Below the pieces are notes generated by a model. It had not been told where the DNA came from, ran no database searches, and saw nothing but the letters and a program-made list of their open reading frames with translations. From Noviherbaspirillum sp. L7-7A (lineage in GTDB: Bacteria; Pseudomonadota; Gammaproteobacteria; Burkholderiales; Burkholderiaceae_D), in NCBI RefSeq assembly GCF_019052805.1, contig NZ_JAHQRJ010000001.1, forward strand, positions 2,232,001 to 2,296,000: DNA of 64,000 nt, written 5' to 3'. Positions 52,050-61,573 of the stretch are shown here, piece after piece (position 1 is the stretch's first letter; each line of letters begins with the position of its first letter). The position numbers were made by a program, and so were the translations under genes.

Positions 52050-52751
52050 ATGCTAGAACTCACCGGAATCAACACCTACTACGGCGACAGCCACATCCTG
52101 CAGGGCGTGGACCTGCATATCCCCGCCGGCCGCGCCGTGGGCCTGCTGGGCCGCAACGGCATGGGCAAGACCACGCTGATCCGCTCGCTGATGGGCTACG
52201 TGCCCATGGCCGGCGGCAAGGTGGTCTGGAACGGGCGCGACGTCACCGGCTGGCCGCCGGAAAAGATGGCGCGGCTGGGCATCGGCTACGTGCCGGAAGG
52301 GCGCGGCATCTTCCCCAACCTGTCGGTGAAGGAAAACCTGATCATGAGCGCGCGGCCCGGCGTGGACGGCGGCAACGCATGGACCTACGACCGGGTGCTG
52401 TCGCTGTTCCCGCGCCTGACCGAGCGGCTGGACAACGGCGGCGCGCAGCTCTCGGGCGGCGAGCAGCAGATGCTCTCCATCGGCCGCGCGCTGATGACCA
52501 ACCCGACGCTGATGATCCTCGATGAAGCCACCGAGGGCCTGGCGCCGCTGATCGTGCAGGAAATCTGGCGCGTGATCGGGCAGATACGCGAGACCGGCAT
52601 CAGCACGCTGATCGTGGACCGCAATTACCGGATGGTGCTGGCCAATACGGACCTGGCGGCGGTGATGGAGAAGGGGCGCATCGTGCTGGCGGGCGAGTCG
52701 GCGGGGCTGGCGCAGGATCATGAGGCGCTGACGCGGTACCTGGGGGTGTAG
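52050..52751 (+). CDS. ABC ATPase LivF (benzoate cluster)
   Basis: Second ATPase subunit of 233 residues with Walker A GRNGMGKTT near 34, signature LSGGEQQML near 133 and Walker B LMILDEATEGL near 152. A 7-base gap separates it from LivG. It is the last gene of the benzoate region. Confidence 0.93.
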   Translation: MLELTGINTYYGDSHILQGVDLHIPAGRAVGLLGRNGMGKTTLIRSLMGYVPMAGGKVVWNGRDVTGWPPEKMARLGIGYVPEGRGIFPNLSVKENLIMSARPGVDGGNAWTYDRVLSLFPRLTERLDNGGAQLSGGEQQMLSIGRALMTNPTLMILDEATEGLAPLIVQEIWRVIGQIRETGISTLIVDRNYRMVLANTDLAAVMEKGRIVLAGESAGLAQDHEALTRYLGV

Positions 52752-52881
52752 GCGCGCCGCATGCGTTGAAATCGCGCAGCGATGGTTGTCGGCCACGCCG
52801 GGCTGGCAGTCAAACGCTGCTAGGCTTTTGCCAGTGCACGGTGGCGGCGCATCGCCGTTCCTACCCTGGCAAATTGCCGCT

Positions 52882-53304
52882 CTACCTTAATGCCCGGCTG
52901 CAGGCAACCAGGCTTGCCCTTGGTTTTACGCCATGTTTGGCAAAGAAACGCTCCTCTCCCGTCAACGCATCCGCGTAGATATCCGTGTGTCCGGACTTTT
53001 CAAGCACCAGCGCCATCAGCCTGCTTCCGATTCCGCGTTTGCGCCACGACGGCGCAACGCACAATTCGGCAATCCATGAGCACATTCCGCCATCGGTAAG
53101 CACCCGTGCCAGACCAACGAGGTTGTTGTCGCCGTCCAGAGCGAAGTACCTGTAGCTACCGGGCGCCAGGAAAGCCGCCGCAAGGCCGCTGTCTTGCAGA
53201 TTGTCGGCCACGCAACCAAAGCCCGTGCTGGCGTAACACCTTGCGACATCGGAAAAAGCGACGCAATCGTCCTGCATGGTAAAGCGGATGTCCATCACAC
53301 TCAT
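52882..53304 (-). CDS. GNAT-family N-acetyltransferase
   Basis: A 140-residue acetyltransferase with the acetyl-CoA motif VAPSWRKRGIGSRLMALVLE near residue 87 and the final strand TGEERFFAKHGVKP. The acceptor substrate cannot be told. It is a lone gene, convergent with LivF. Confidence 0.85.
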   Translation of the reverse strand: MSVMDIRFTMQDDCVAFSDVARCYASTGFGCVADNLQDSGLAAAFLAPGSYRYFALDGDNNLVGLARVLTDGGMCSWIAELCVAPSWRKRGIGSRLMALVLEKSGHTDIYADALTGEERFFAKHGVKPRASLVACSRALR

Positions 53305-53666
53305 ATTTCGATCCTTTTGGGATGATAAAGACCTGTTGGGCTATTGCGGCCTGCTGCATTGCCAGTGGTTCGGTACCAGAAGAGCCAAGAAGGATCACGC
53401 AATACGGAGCCTTGACAAGATTGACGACACTGCCGGCTGATGCGCCTTTCCTTTCCGATCGTGCTACGCAGCCTTCTCTACTCGGAGGCAAAACCGGGCT
53501 TTCCCACCCTCTTTAATGCTATAGTTCGGCGAGCAAAAATCCCGGAGTCACAGCCAGCATCAACCCGCCGGCCGTTCGGCCCAGGCGCCCAGCCCACCCA
53601 GGATCAACGCAACCAACAACCGACGGGACCACCCCGCAAACCGCATACCCAATCCGGAGACCCAAC
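53305..53666. other. Promoter region of the second branched-chain-type importer
   Basis: No gene is seen. TATAGT at 53520-53525 is a possible -10 box for the rightward operon; no convincing -35 pairs with it. GGAG stands 7 bases before the ATG at 53667. Confidence 0.4.
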
Positions 53667-54830
53667 ATGAAAAAAACCTTCGCCGCCGCCCTGCTGCCTG
53701 CCCTGATCGCCCTGGCCTATGCCGGCACCGCCGCTGCCCAGATCAAGGTCGGCGTGAGCGTCTCGGCCACCGGCCCGGCCGCTTCGCTCGGCATCCCGGA
53801 AAAGAACACCATCTCGCTGCTGCCCAAGACCATCGCCGGCAAGACCGTCGAATACATCGTGCTCGACGACGCGACCGACCCGACCACCGCGGTGAAGAAT
53901 GCCCGCAAGCTGGTCAGCGAAGACAAGGTCGACCTGCTGATCGGCTCCACCGTCACCCCCAATTCGCTGGCCATGACCGACGTCGCCGCAGAGTCCGAGA
54001 CGCCGATGATCTCGATGGCCGCGTCTGCTTCCATCATCGAGCCGCAGGACGCCAAGCGCCGCTGGGTGTTCAAGACGCCGCAGAACGATTCCCACATGAC
54101 CACGGCCATCCTGTCGCACATGGCCGACAACGGCGTCAAGACCGTGGGCTTCATCGGCTTTTCCGATGCCTACGGCGAAGGCTGGTACCGCGAGATTTCC
54201 AAGCTGGCCGACGTGCGCAAGATCAAGCTGGTGGCCAACGAGCGCTTTGCCCGTCCGGACACTTCCGTCACCGGCCAGATCCTGAAGATCCTCTCGGCCA
54301 ATCCGGACGCGGTGCTGATCGCCGGCTCCGGCACGCCGGCCGCGCTGCCGCAGAAAACCCTGAAGGAGCGCGGCTACAAGGGCAAGATCTACCAGACCCA
54401 CGGCGTGGCCAACAATGACTTCCTGCGCGTCTGCGGCAAGGACTGCGAAGGCACCTGGCTGCCATCCGGCCCGATCCTGGTGGCCGAGCAGCTGCCTGAT
54501 TCGAACCCCGTGAAAAAATCCGCGCTGGCTTACAAGACCGCGTATGAAAAGGCCAATGGCGCAGGCACCGTCTCCACCTTCGGCGGCCATGCCTGGGACG
54601 CCGGCGCGCTGCTGGCCAATGCCGTGCCGGCCGCGCTCAAGGCCGGCCAGCCGGGCACGCCGGCCTTCCGCAAGGGCCTGCGCGATGCGATCGAAAACAC
54701 CAAGGAAGTCGCCGGCGCCCATGGCATCTTCAACATGAGCCCGACCGACCACCTGGGCTTCGACCAGCGCTCGCGCGTGATGGTGCAGATCGTCGACGGC
54801 AAGTGGAAGCTGGGCGGCGACGCCAAGTAA
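53667..54830 (+). CDS. Branched-chain-type ABC substrate-binding protein (second importer)
   Basis: Periplasmic binding protein of 387 residues with a signal peptide (residues 1-24, ending TAAAQ) and the type I fold start IKVGVSVSATGPAASLGIPE. A DDATDPTTAVKNARKLVSED stretch near 67 is the usual second part of the ligand pocket. It is followed by a terminator-like hairpin and then by permease and ATPase genes. The substrate may be an amino acid, urea or aromatic acid. Confidence 0.92.
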   Translation: MKKTFAAALLPALIALAYAGTAAAQIKVGVSVSATGPAASLGIPEKNTISLLPKTIAGKTVEYIVLDDATDPTTAVKNARKLVSEDKVDLLIGSTVTPNSLAMTDVAAESETPMISMAASASIIEPQDAKRRWVFKTPQNDSHMTTAILSHMADNGVKTVGFIGFSDAYGEGWYREISKLADVRKIKLVANERFARPDTSVTGQILKILSANPDAVLIAGSGTPAALPQKTLKERGYKGKIYQTHGVANNDFLRVCGKDCEGTWLPSGPILVAEQLPDSNPVKKSALAYKTAYEKANGAGTVSTFGGHAWDAGALLANAVPAALKAGQPGTPAFRKGLRDAIENTKEVAGAHGIFNMSPTDHLGFDQRSRVMVQIVDGKWKLGGDAK

Positions 54831-54855
54831 TCCCGTTTCGCATCGTGATCACCGG

Positions 54856-54880
54856 GGCGCGATTATAATCGCGCCTTTTT
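54856..54880 (+). terminator. Intra-operon terminator/attenuator
   Basis: Perfect 8-base-pair stem (GGCGCGAT and ATCGCGCC) with a TATA loop and five T, between the binding-protein stop and the permease start. It should lower permease expression relative to the binding protein, as is usual for ABC importers. Confidence 0.82.
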
Positions 54881-54906
54881 AACGTCCTCCATCCGGGGAA
54901 TCAAAC

Positions 54907-55962
54907 ATGGATTTATCAATCGCCGCCATCCTGGCCCAGGACGGCATTACCAGCGGGGCGATCTATGCGCTGCTGGCGCTGGCGCTGGTGCTGGTGTTCT
55001 CGGTCACGCGCGTGATCTTCATTCCGCAGGGCGAGTTCGTCGCCTTTGGCGCGCTGACCGTGGCCGCGCTGCAGTCCAGCCGCTTTCCCCATTCGGCCAC
55101 GCTGCTGGTGGCGCTGGGCGTGGCCTGCTTCCTGGTCGAAGTGGTTGGCACGATGCGCAATGCCGAGCGCCGTCATGGCGCGGCGCGCAGCATCCCTGTA
55201 GCGGCATTGAAATTCCTCGCCTTCCCGATCGCGCTGTACGTCGTCACCCAAGCGGTGGCCGCGGCGCAGGCGCCAATGCTGGCCCAGGTGGCGCTGGCGC
55301 TGGCCATCGTGATCCCGATGGGGCCGATGGTCTATCGGCTGGCCTTCCAGCCGCTGGCCGAGGCCAGCACATTGGTGCTCCTGATCGTATCGGTGGGCAC
55401 GCACTTCGCATTGATAGGCCTGGGCCTGGTGATGTTCGGCGCCGAAGGCTCGCGCACCACGCCGTTCTCCGATGCACGCATCGAGATCGGCGCGCTGGCC
55501 ATTTCCGGCCAGAGCCTGGTGATCGTCGCGGTGTCCATCCTGCTCATCGTCAGTCTGTATCTCTACTTCGAGCGCACCCTGTCGGGCAAGGCGCTGCGCG
55601 CCACGGCGGTCAACCGCCTCGGCGCGCGCCTGGTCGGCATCGGCACCACACAGGCCGGCCGGCTGGCCTTCACCCTGGCCGCTGCCATGGGCGCGCTGTG
55701 CGGCGTGCTGATCGCGCCGCTGACAACGGTCTATTACGACAGCGGCTTCCTGATCGGCCTGAAGGGCTTTGTCGGCGCCATCATCGGCGGCCTGGCCAGC
55801 TATCCGATCGCCGCCGCCGGCGCGGTGATGGTGGGCCTGCTCGAATCCTATTCCTCGTTCTGGGCCAGCGCGCTGAAGGAAGTGATCGTCTTCACCCTGA
55901 TCATCCCGGTGCTGCTGTGGCGCTCGCTGACCTCCAAGCATGTCGAGGAGGAGGAAGAATAA
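54907..55962 (+). CDS. Branched-chain-type ABC permease LivH (second importer)
   Basis: Membrane subunit of 351 residues, longer than the 290-residue LivH at 49388. The extra length is mostly a central insert near 70-130 with additional hydrophobic segments ([19 protein letters not shown]). N-terminal [20 protein letters not shown] is the LivH signature. Its TAA stop shares one base with the next ATG (TAATG). Confidence 0.9.
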   Translation: MDLSIAAILAQDGITSGAIYALLALALVLVFSVTRVIFIPQGEFVAFGALTVAALQSSRFPHSATLLVALGVACFLVEVVGTMRNAERRHGAARSIPVAALKFLAFPIALYVVTQAVAAAQAPMLAQVALALAIVIPMGPMVYRLAFQPLAEASTLVLLIVSVGTHFALIGLGLVMFGAEGSRTTPFSDARIEIGALAISGQSLVIVAVSILLIVSLYLYFERTLSGKALRATAVNRLGARLVGIGTTQAGRLAFTLAAAMGALCGVLIAPLTTVYYDSGFLIGLKGFVGAIIGGLASYPIAAAGAVMVGLLESYSSFWASALKEVIVFTLIIPVLLWRSLTSKHVEEEEE

Positions 55963-57743
55963 TGAACAAGTTTTTTCTGCTGTTTGCCCTGATCATGGCG
56001 GCGCTGCCGCTGCTGCCCACCCCGGAATTCTGGATCACGTTGGCCAATTACATTGGCCTCTATTCCATCGTCGCATTGGGCCTGGTGCTGCTCACCGGCG
56101 TGGCCGGCCTGACCTCCTTCGGCCAGGCGGCCTTCGTCGGCCTGGGCGCCTATGCCACCGCCTACCTGTCCACCCAGTTCGGCCTGTCGCCCTGGGTGGG
56201 CCTGGCGGCCGGCCTCCTGGTGACCGCCGGCGCGGCCTTCTTCATCGGCGCCATCACGATGCGGCTGTCCGGCCACTTCCTGCCGCTGGGCACCATCGCC
56301 TGGGGTTTGTCGCTGTATTTCCTGTTCGGTAATCTGGACTTCCTCGGCAAGTACGACGGCCTGAACGGCGTGCCGCCGATCGAGCTGTTCGGCATGGCCC
56401 TGGGCAGCGGCCGCGCAATGTTCTACCTGATCTGGTTTGTGGTGCTCGTCACCGTCGTCGCACTGCAGAACCTGCTCAATTCGCGGCCAGGGCGCGCCAT
56501 CCGCGCGCTCAAGGGCGGCGGCGTGATGGCAGAGGCAATGGGTGTAAACACCGCCTGGATGAAGATCGTGATCTTCGTCATCGCCGCGCTCCTGGCCTGC
56601 ATCTCGGGCTGGCTGTATGCCCATATGCAGCGGGCGGTGAATCCGACGCCGTTCGGCCTGAACCAGGGCATCGAGTACCTGTTCATGGCGGTGGTGGGCG
56701 GCGCCGGCCACCTGTGGGGCGCAATCCTGGGCGCCACGGTGCTGACGGTGCTGAAGGACCAGTTGCAGTCGCTGCTGCCCAAGCTTTTGGGCGCCAGCGG
56801 CAACTTTGAAGTGATCGTGTTCGGCATTTTGATGGTGCTGCTGCTGCAGCGCGCCCGCGAAGGCCTGTGGCCCTTCATTCGCCGCCGCTTCCCGCAGAAG
56901 CCGCAGGCGGTGGCGCCGGCCACGGCGCCTGCGCTGCCGATGCGCGCGAAGCAGACCGGCGGCGAAGTGGTGCTGGAAGTAGACAAGGCGCGCAAGGAGT
57001 TTGGCGGCCTGGTCGCGGTCAATGACATGCAGTTCGACGTGCGGGCCGGCGAGATCATGGGCCTGATCGGGCCGAATGGCGCCGGCAAGTCGACCATGTT
57101 CAACCTGGTGACCGGCGTGCTGCCCGTCACCCGCGGCGAGATCCGCTTCAGGAGCGGCGGCCAGCTGCAGCGCATCGATGGCCTGGCCTCGCGCGAGATC
57201 GTGCGGCGCGGCATTGCCCGCACCTTCCAGCATGTGCGCCTGATGCCGACCATGAGCGTGCTGGAAAACGTCGCCATCGGCGGCCATCTGCGCGGCACCC
57301 ACGGCGACGTGGCCGGCATCGCGACCAGCATCCTGCGCGCCAACCGGGCCGAGGAACAGGCGCTGCTGTTTGAAGCCAGCAACCAGCTGAAGCGGGTTGG
57401 CCTGGGCCACCTGATGCACGAGGAAGCCGGCAGCCTGGCGCTGGGCCAGCAGCGCATCCTGGAGATTGCGCGGGCGCTGTGCTGCGACCCTACCCTCTTG
57501 CTGCTGGACGAGCCGGCGGCCGGCCTGCGCTACAAGGAAAAGCAGGCGCTGGCCGAGCTGCTGAAAAGGCTCAAGGCCGAGGGCATGAGCATCCTGCTGG
57601 TGGAACATGACATGGACTTCGTGATGAACCTGACCGACCGCCTGGTGGTGATGGAATTCGGCACCAAGATCGCGGAAGGCCTGCCGGCCGAGGTGCAGCA
57701 GAGCCCGGCGGTGCTGGAAGCCTACCTCGGCGGCATAGACTGA
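55962..57743 (+). CDS. LivM-LivG fusion: ABC permease and ATPase in one chain
   Basis: A 593-residue fusion. Residues 1-310 form a LivM-like permease ([20 protein letters not shown] near 44). After a linker rich in Pro and Ala, residues from about 335 form a LivG-like ATPase with Walker [10 protein letters not shown] near 369, an [15 protein letters not shown] signature near 496 and Walker [12 protein letters not shown] near 517. The frame is continuous with no stop between domains. Start chosen at the TAATG junction. Confidence 0.92.
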   Translation: MNKFFLLFALIMAALPLLPTPEFWITLANYIGLYSIVALGLVLLTGVAGLTSFGQAAFVGLGAYATAYLSTQFGLSPWVGLAAGLLVTAGAAFFIGAITMRLSGHFLPLGTIAWGLSLYFLFGNLDFLGKYDGLNGVPPIELFGMALGSGRAMFYLIWFVVLVTVVALQNLLNSRPGRAIRALKGGGVMAEAMGVNTAWMKIVIFVIAALLACISGWLYAHMQRAVNPTPFGLNQGIEYLFMAVVGGAGHLWGAILGATVLTVLKDQLQSLLPKLLGASGNFEVIVFGILMVLLLQRAREGLWPFIRRRFPQKPQAVAPATAPALPMRAKQTGGEVVLEVDKARKEFGGLVAVNDMQFDVRAGEIMGLIGPNGAGKSTMFNLVTGVLPVTRGEIRFRSGGQLQRIDGLASREIVRRGIARTFQHVRLMPTMSVLENVAIGGHLRGTHGDVAGIATSILRANRAEEQALLFEASNQLKRVGLGHLMHEEAGSLALGQQRILEIARALCCDPTLLLLDEPAAGLRYKEKQALAELLKRLKAEGMSILLVEHDMDFVMNLTDRLVVMEFGTKIAEGLPAEVQQSPAVLEAYLGGID

Positions 57744-57777
57744 TGCGACTGAAGCGACTGAAGCGGCGGGAAAGACA

Positions 57778-58527
57778 ATGAGCACACCAATTCTGGAAGT
57801 AAGCGACCTGCATGTGGGATACGGCAAGGTCGAGGCGCTGCATGGCGCCAGCCTGACCGTCGGCGCGGGCCAGATCGTCACCGTAATCGGCCCCAACGGC
57901 GCCGGCAAGTCCACCATGCTGAACGCCATCGCCGGCGCGCTGCCGGCTGCCGGCGCGGCGCGTGGCCGGGTCATGCTGAACGGCCACGACATGACCGGCG
58001 TGGCGATCGAGTCGCGGGTGGCGCGCGGCATGTGCCTGGTGCCCGAGAAGCGCGAGCTGTTTGCCAGCATGACCGTGGAAGACAATCTGCAGCTGGGCAG
58101 CTACCGCCGCTACAAGGCGCGCGAAAGCAACTACAACGACCAGCTCGACGAGGTCTACCGCCTGTTTCCGCGCCTGAAGGAAAGACGCAAACAGGAAGCC
58201 GGCACCCTGTCCGGCGGCGAGCGCCAGATGCTGGCGGTAGGCCGCGCGCTGATGGCCAAGCCGCGCCTGCTGATGCTGGACGAGCCCAGCCTGGGCCTGG
58301 CGCCGCTGATCGTGAAGGAAATCTTCCATATCATCGTCGGCCTGAAGGAAACCGGCGTGGCGATCCTGCTGGTGGAGCAGAATGCGCGCGCGGCGCTGCA
58401 GGTGGCGGACTATGCCTATGTGCTGGAGACCGGCGACATCGCGCTGGAAGGCCCTGCGCAGCAGCTGGCCAATGATCCCAAGGTGATCGACACCTATCTG
58501 GGCCTGACGCGCAAGGCGCAGGACTGA
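57778..58527 (+). CDS. ABC ATPase LivF (second importer)
   Basis: ATPase subunit of 249 residues with Walker [10 protein letters not shown] near 38, signature LSGGERQML near 143 and Walker [12 protein letters not shown] near 163. It ends 17 bases before the convergent Rieske gene. Confidence 0.93.
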   Translation: MSTPILEVSDLHVGYGKVEALHGASLTVGAGQIVTVIGPNGAGKSTMLNAIAGALPAAGAARGRVMLNGHDMTGVAIESRVARGMCLVPEKRELFASMTVEDNLQLGSYRRYKARESNYNDQLDEVYRLFPRLKERRKQEAGTLSGGERQMLAVGRALMAKPRLLMLDEPSLGLAPLIVKEIFHIIVGLKETGVAILLVEQNARAALQVADYAYVLETGDIALEGPAQQLANDPKVIDTYLGLTRKAQD

Positions 58528-58544
58528 TACCGGCCCTGCCCGGC

Positions 58545-59552
58545 TTACAGCACCCCGTACCGCAGCCCGATGCGCTTCAACATGCGGCGATACGCCGCCG
58601 ACAGCCGGTCGGCCCGCTGCGGCACTTCCACGCCCGGCTCCAGCGGCACCTTCTTCGGCCGCTGCGACTCCAGTATCTGCAAGTCCTGCATAAAGATGCG
58701 GTCCTGGAAGGCGCGCAGCTCGTCGTCGCTGGAACTGTCGTTGTGCATTGCCAGCACGATCCAGGCATGGGCATGGTCTTCGTCCAGCGGCTGCACATGC
58801 AGGCTGATGGCTTCGGTCAGGCCATCCGGCCTCTGCGGCAGCTTGGTCAGGATGGCCGTGAGGGGGCGCACCGCGCGATAGGTGTACTCCACCATCGCAC
58901 CGTCGGCGGCCAGCAGGTTGGCCTGCGGCTGGTAGGCCCGGCAGCCGGTGGCGATCACGCCTTCCATGCCTTGCGCGCCCAGGCCGTCGTCATAGGGGTC
59001 GACCTGGTAGTCCGGCACTTCGGTGAACTGCGGGTCGCCCAGGATGCCGGTGTGAATGAAGGGGAAATGCGCCATGTCGAGGAAGTTTTCGATGATGCGC
59101 GGGCCGCAGGCATGCACCGGGTAAGGCCCGCACAGCACATGGCGCAACTGGCCGTTGCCATGCTCCGGAAACGGCGGCAGTGCGCGTGCCGGCTCGCCCA
59201 GGCAGACCCAGACCATGCCATAGGCCTCCTTCGCCTGAAAACGCGTGGCGCAGGCGGTGCGCGGCGGCGTGTCCTGCGGATGGGCCGGCTGCAGGCGGCA
59301 GGCGCCGGCATGATCGAATTGCCAGCCGTGGTAGGCGCAGACCAGCCGGTCATCCTTCACCCAGCCAAGGGAGAGCCGCGCGCCGCGATGCGGGCAGCGG
59401 TCGTCCCAGGCCTGCACCACGCCATCGCCGCTGCGCCAGATCACCAGCTCCTGCTCCATCAGCCGCACCGGCTGCATGGCGCCGACGGCAAGACCGGCGC
59501 TGGCCGCAACCGGATGCCAGTCATTCCACAGTACCGGATCCATGTTTTCCAT
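58545..59552 (-). CDS. Rieske oxygenase, resembling N-demethylases such as NdmA
   Basis: Single-component-type Rieske oxygenase of 335 residues. Cluster ligands are in RCPHRGARLSLG near 52 and CAYHGWQFDHAG near 72. The mononuclear iron is bound by ENFLDMAHFPFIH near 156-168. From memory, the N-terminus and the segment ILESQRPKKVPL near 294 recall the caffeine demethylase NdmA and other demethylating Rieske enzymes, so an N- or O-methyl group on a heterocycle is a plausible target. It lies 3 bases downstream of the deaminase gene in one operon. No reductase is adjacent. Confidence 0.86.
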   Translation of the reverse strand: MENMDPVLWNDWHPVAASAGLAVGAMQPVRLMEQELVIWRSGDGVVQAWDDRCPHRGARLSLGWVKDDRLVCAYHGWQFDHAGACRLQPAHPQDTPPRTACATRFQAKEAYGMVWVCLGEPARALPPFPEHGNGQLRHVLCGPYPVHACGPRIIENFLDMAHFPFIHTGILGDPQFTEVPDYQVDPYDDGLGAQGMEGVIATGCRAYQPQANLLAADGAMVEYTYRAVRPLTAILTKLPQRPDGLTEAISLHVQPLDEDHAHAWIVLAMHNDSSSDDELRAFQDRIFMQDLQILESQRPKKVPLEPGVEVPQRADRLSAAYRRMLKRIGLRYGVL

Positions 59553-59555
59553 CGC

Positions 59556-60059
59556 CTACTCCCAGAAGCCGATATGAGGAGCGGCCGCCTCCTGCTCCAT
59601 CTCGGGCAGCGGGCCCACGACCTCGGTCGGCCGCTGGCCGCTGGCGAACACGGTCCGGCAAGGCAGCGCCAGGGTCGGGTTCTCCGGATGGCTGCCGGTC
59701 AGTTCCAGCAGCTTTTCCTCGGACATGGCATATACCACGCGGCCAATGTTGCACCAGTAGATGGCGCCGGCACACATTGCGCACGGTTCGGCACTGGTGT
59801 AGAGGGTGCAGCGGGCCAGCGCTTCCGGCGCCAGCTTTTGCGCCGCCAGCGCCGCGGCCACGCGCTCGGCATGCTGGGTCGGGTCGCCCTGCGGCGGCAT
59901 GGAATTGTTGCCGGCCTCCGCAATGATATTGCCCTGTTCATCGGCGACGATGGCGCCGAAGGGATGGCGGCCGGCGGCCTTGGCGCGCTCGGCAACGGTG
60001 AGCGCGGCGCGCATTAGGCGACGGTCGGATTCGGTAAAGGCTGAAGTGGATGTAGGCAT
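59556..60059 (-). CDS. Cytidine/guanine-deaminase-like zinc enzyme
   Basis: A 167-residue CDA-fold deaminase. The zinc site is HAE (QHAERVAAAL near 68) with the proton-shuttling glutamate and PCAMC (SAEPCAMCAGAIYW near 90-103). Motifs and length match guanine deaminase of the small, CDA-fold kind and TadA relatives; a true tRNA adenosine deaminase is less likely from the operon context. The ATG at 60059 is chosen since the upstream in-frame extension has an unlikely composition. It precedes the Rieske gene. Confidence 0.85.
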   Translation of the reverse strand: MPTSTSAFTESDRRLMRAALTVAERAKAAGRHPFGAIVADEQGNIIAEAGNNSMPPQGDPTQHAERVAAALAAQKLAPEALARCTLYTSAEPCAMCAGAIYWCNIGRVVYAMSEEKLLELTGSHPENPTLALPCRTVFASGQRPTEVVGPLPEMEQEAAAPHIGFWE

Positions 60060-60475
60060 GCGGTTTCCTGATCGATGGTCCGCGGGCTGCTTGCAGCCCG
60101 GGACGGTTCTGCTGGCTGTTTCGGGCGGCACTATACCGGTATTTGGCGAGCGACGGACAGTCGCCGCGGCACACCGTCGCTCGCTGCAGTCTTGTCCAGC
60201 AATTTTCGTGCAATGGCAAGGCGCATGCGAAGGCCCATTGCGAGTCTGAAACGTCACCAGGATAACGGCCCGATGTCTCGGACGCACCACAAAGGATCAT
60301 CGGCTTGCCGCTCAGCGCTACATGGCCAACGCTGCACTACCATCCTTGCGAAGAATGAGAGAGTTTCTGGCATTCATTGAAGTGATACCTCACATCAGGG
60401 ATTGCAATTGGATTTGCAGCGTGGCTGGCCTTATCTTCCCGTCATAGAAAAATTTCACCTTCAGGAGCCATCGCA
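60060..60475. promoter_or_regulatory. Divergent intergenic region with one candidate promoter
   Basis: No gene longer than a few codons is seen. A hairpin (GGGCTGC at 60084-60090 with GCAGCCC at 60093-60099) sits in the deaminase leader. On the plus strand TTGGAT (60408-60413) and TTATCT (60431-60436) are 17 bases apart, giving a promoter for the small gene at 60476. On the minus strand a TATAGT lies near 60131-60136 as a possible -10 for the deaminase. Confidence 0.45.
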
Positions 60476-60631
60476 ATGACCACCGCAACAATGCCTTCCC
60501 TGTACGTCCCGTTCGAAGAAGCGAAAAAGATCCCGGCAAAACTGGCTGCATTCTTTGCCGTGCTGTTCATGGTCGACTTCCGTGAAGCGCAATCGGACGA
60601 GTCCTGCAGCTATGCTGCCTACCTGGCATAA
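60476..60631 (+). CDS. Small protein of 51 residues, unknown function
   Basis: The frame starts MTTATMPSLYVPFEEAKKIP and contains a hydrophobic stretch near residues 22-34 (LAAFFAVLFMVDF), ending DESCSYAAYLA. An AGGAG lies 8 bases before the ATG, a promoter is visible about 40 bases upstream of the ATG, and a strong terminator follows 41 bases after the stop. These three signals make a real monocistronic gene likely. No known family is recognised; the hydrophobic, partly amphipathic helix could bind a membrane. Confidence 0.65.
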   Translation: MTTATMPSLYVPFEEAKKIPAKLAAFFAVLFMVDFREAQSDESCSYAAYLA

Positions 60632-60672
60632 GCACCAGGCCGCGATACGGGCTGTCAACAGCCCGCCGCCGG

Positions 60673-60700
60673 AAAAAGCCGCCATCAGGGCGGCTTTTTC
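60673..60700. terminator. Bidirectional terminator
   Basis: Stem GCCGCC (60678-60683) with GGCGGC (60689-60694), with five A before and five T after, so it works both ways. It ends the 51-residue gene on the plus strand and the ABC permease gene on the minus strand. Confidence 0.88.
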
Positions 60701-60718
60701 ATTGGGTCGGACGCCGCG

Positions 60719-61570
60719 CTACAGCCTTTCGGTTTCACCGGATTTCGGCTGCCACTTCATCAGCCGCCTCTCGATCGCGCCCACCAGCCCGTCCAGCGCC
60801 AGCGCAAACAGGGTAAGCACCACAATGCCGGCAAACACCGTATTGATGTCGAAGGTGCCTTCGGCCTGCAGGATCAGGTAACCCACGCCTCGCGCCGAGC
60901 CCAGGTACTCGCCGACGATGGCGCCCACAAAGGCCAGGCCGACGGAGGTATGCAGGCTGGAAAACACCCACGAGGTGGCCGAGGGCAGATACACCGAGCG
61001 CAGCAGCTGGCGCGCATTGGCGCCCATCATCCTGGCATTGGCCAGCACCACCGGGCTGACTTCCTTCACCCCCTGGTAGACGTTGAAGAAGACGATGAAG
61101 AACACCAGCGTTACCGCCAGCGCCACCTTGGACCAGATACCCAGGCCGAACCACATCGCGAAGATCGGCGCCAGGATCACCCGCGGCATCGAGTTGGCGG
61201 CCTTGATGTAGGGGTCGAGTATGGCGGAGGCCACCGGCGACAGCGCCAGCCACAACCCCACCACCAGCGCCAGCGCGGTGCCGATCACAAACGCCAGCAG
61301 GGTTTCGGTCAGGGTGACCAGCAGGTGCGGATAGATCTCGGCCGGAAAACTGAGCGTGAACCAGGTGTTGTCGCCGGTGCCCACTTCGAGCTTGCCGCTG
61401 CCCACCGTAAACCATTGCCAGATCCGCACCAGCACCTTCAATGGTTCCCCGAAGAAGAACGCGGCCTGCGGATTGCGGGTGGCGACGTGCCAGACCAGCA
61501 GCACCGCCACCAGCACCAGGAACTGCCATACCCGCATGTTCCTGTGATTGGGCTTGATCATATTCCACAT
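60719..61570 (-). CDS. ABC transporter permease (third importer, SsuC/TauC type)
   Basis: Membrane subunit of 283 residues with six or so helices and the coupling motif GAIVGEYLGSARGVGYLIL near 218. The start is 3 bases from the ATPase stop. It belongs with the ATPase and the binding protein at 61574-63428. Confidence 0.92.
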   Translation of the reverse strand: MWNMIKPNHRNMRVWQFLVLVAVLLVWHVATRNPQAAFFFGEPLKVLVRIWQWFTVGSGKLEVGTGDNTWFTLSFPAEIYPHLLVTLTETLLAFVIGTALALVVGLWLALSPVASAILDPYIKAANSMPRVILAPIFAMWFGLGIWSKVALAVTLVFFIVFFNVYQGVKEVSPVVLANARMMGANARQLLRSVYLPSATSWVFSSLHTSVGLAFVGAIVGEYLGSARGVGYLILQAEGTFDINTVFAGIVVLTLFALALDGLVGAIERRLMKWQPKSGETERL

Positions 61571-61573
61571 GCT

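Noticed and set aside
59556-60059. tRNA adenosine deaminase TadA
   Set aside because: The zinc motifs fit, but the operon with a Rieske oxygenase and the sequence after PCAMC fit a small-molecule deaminase better.
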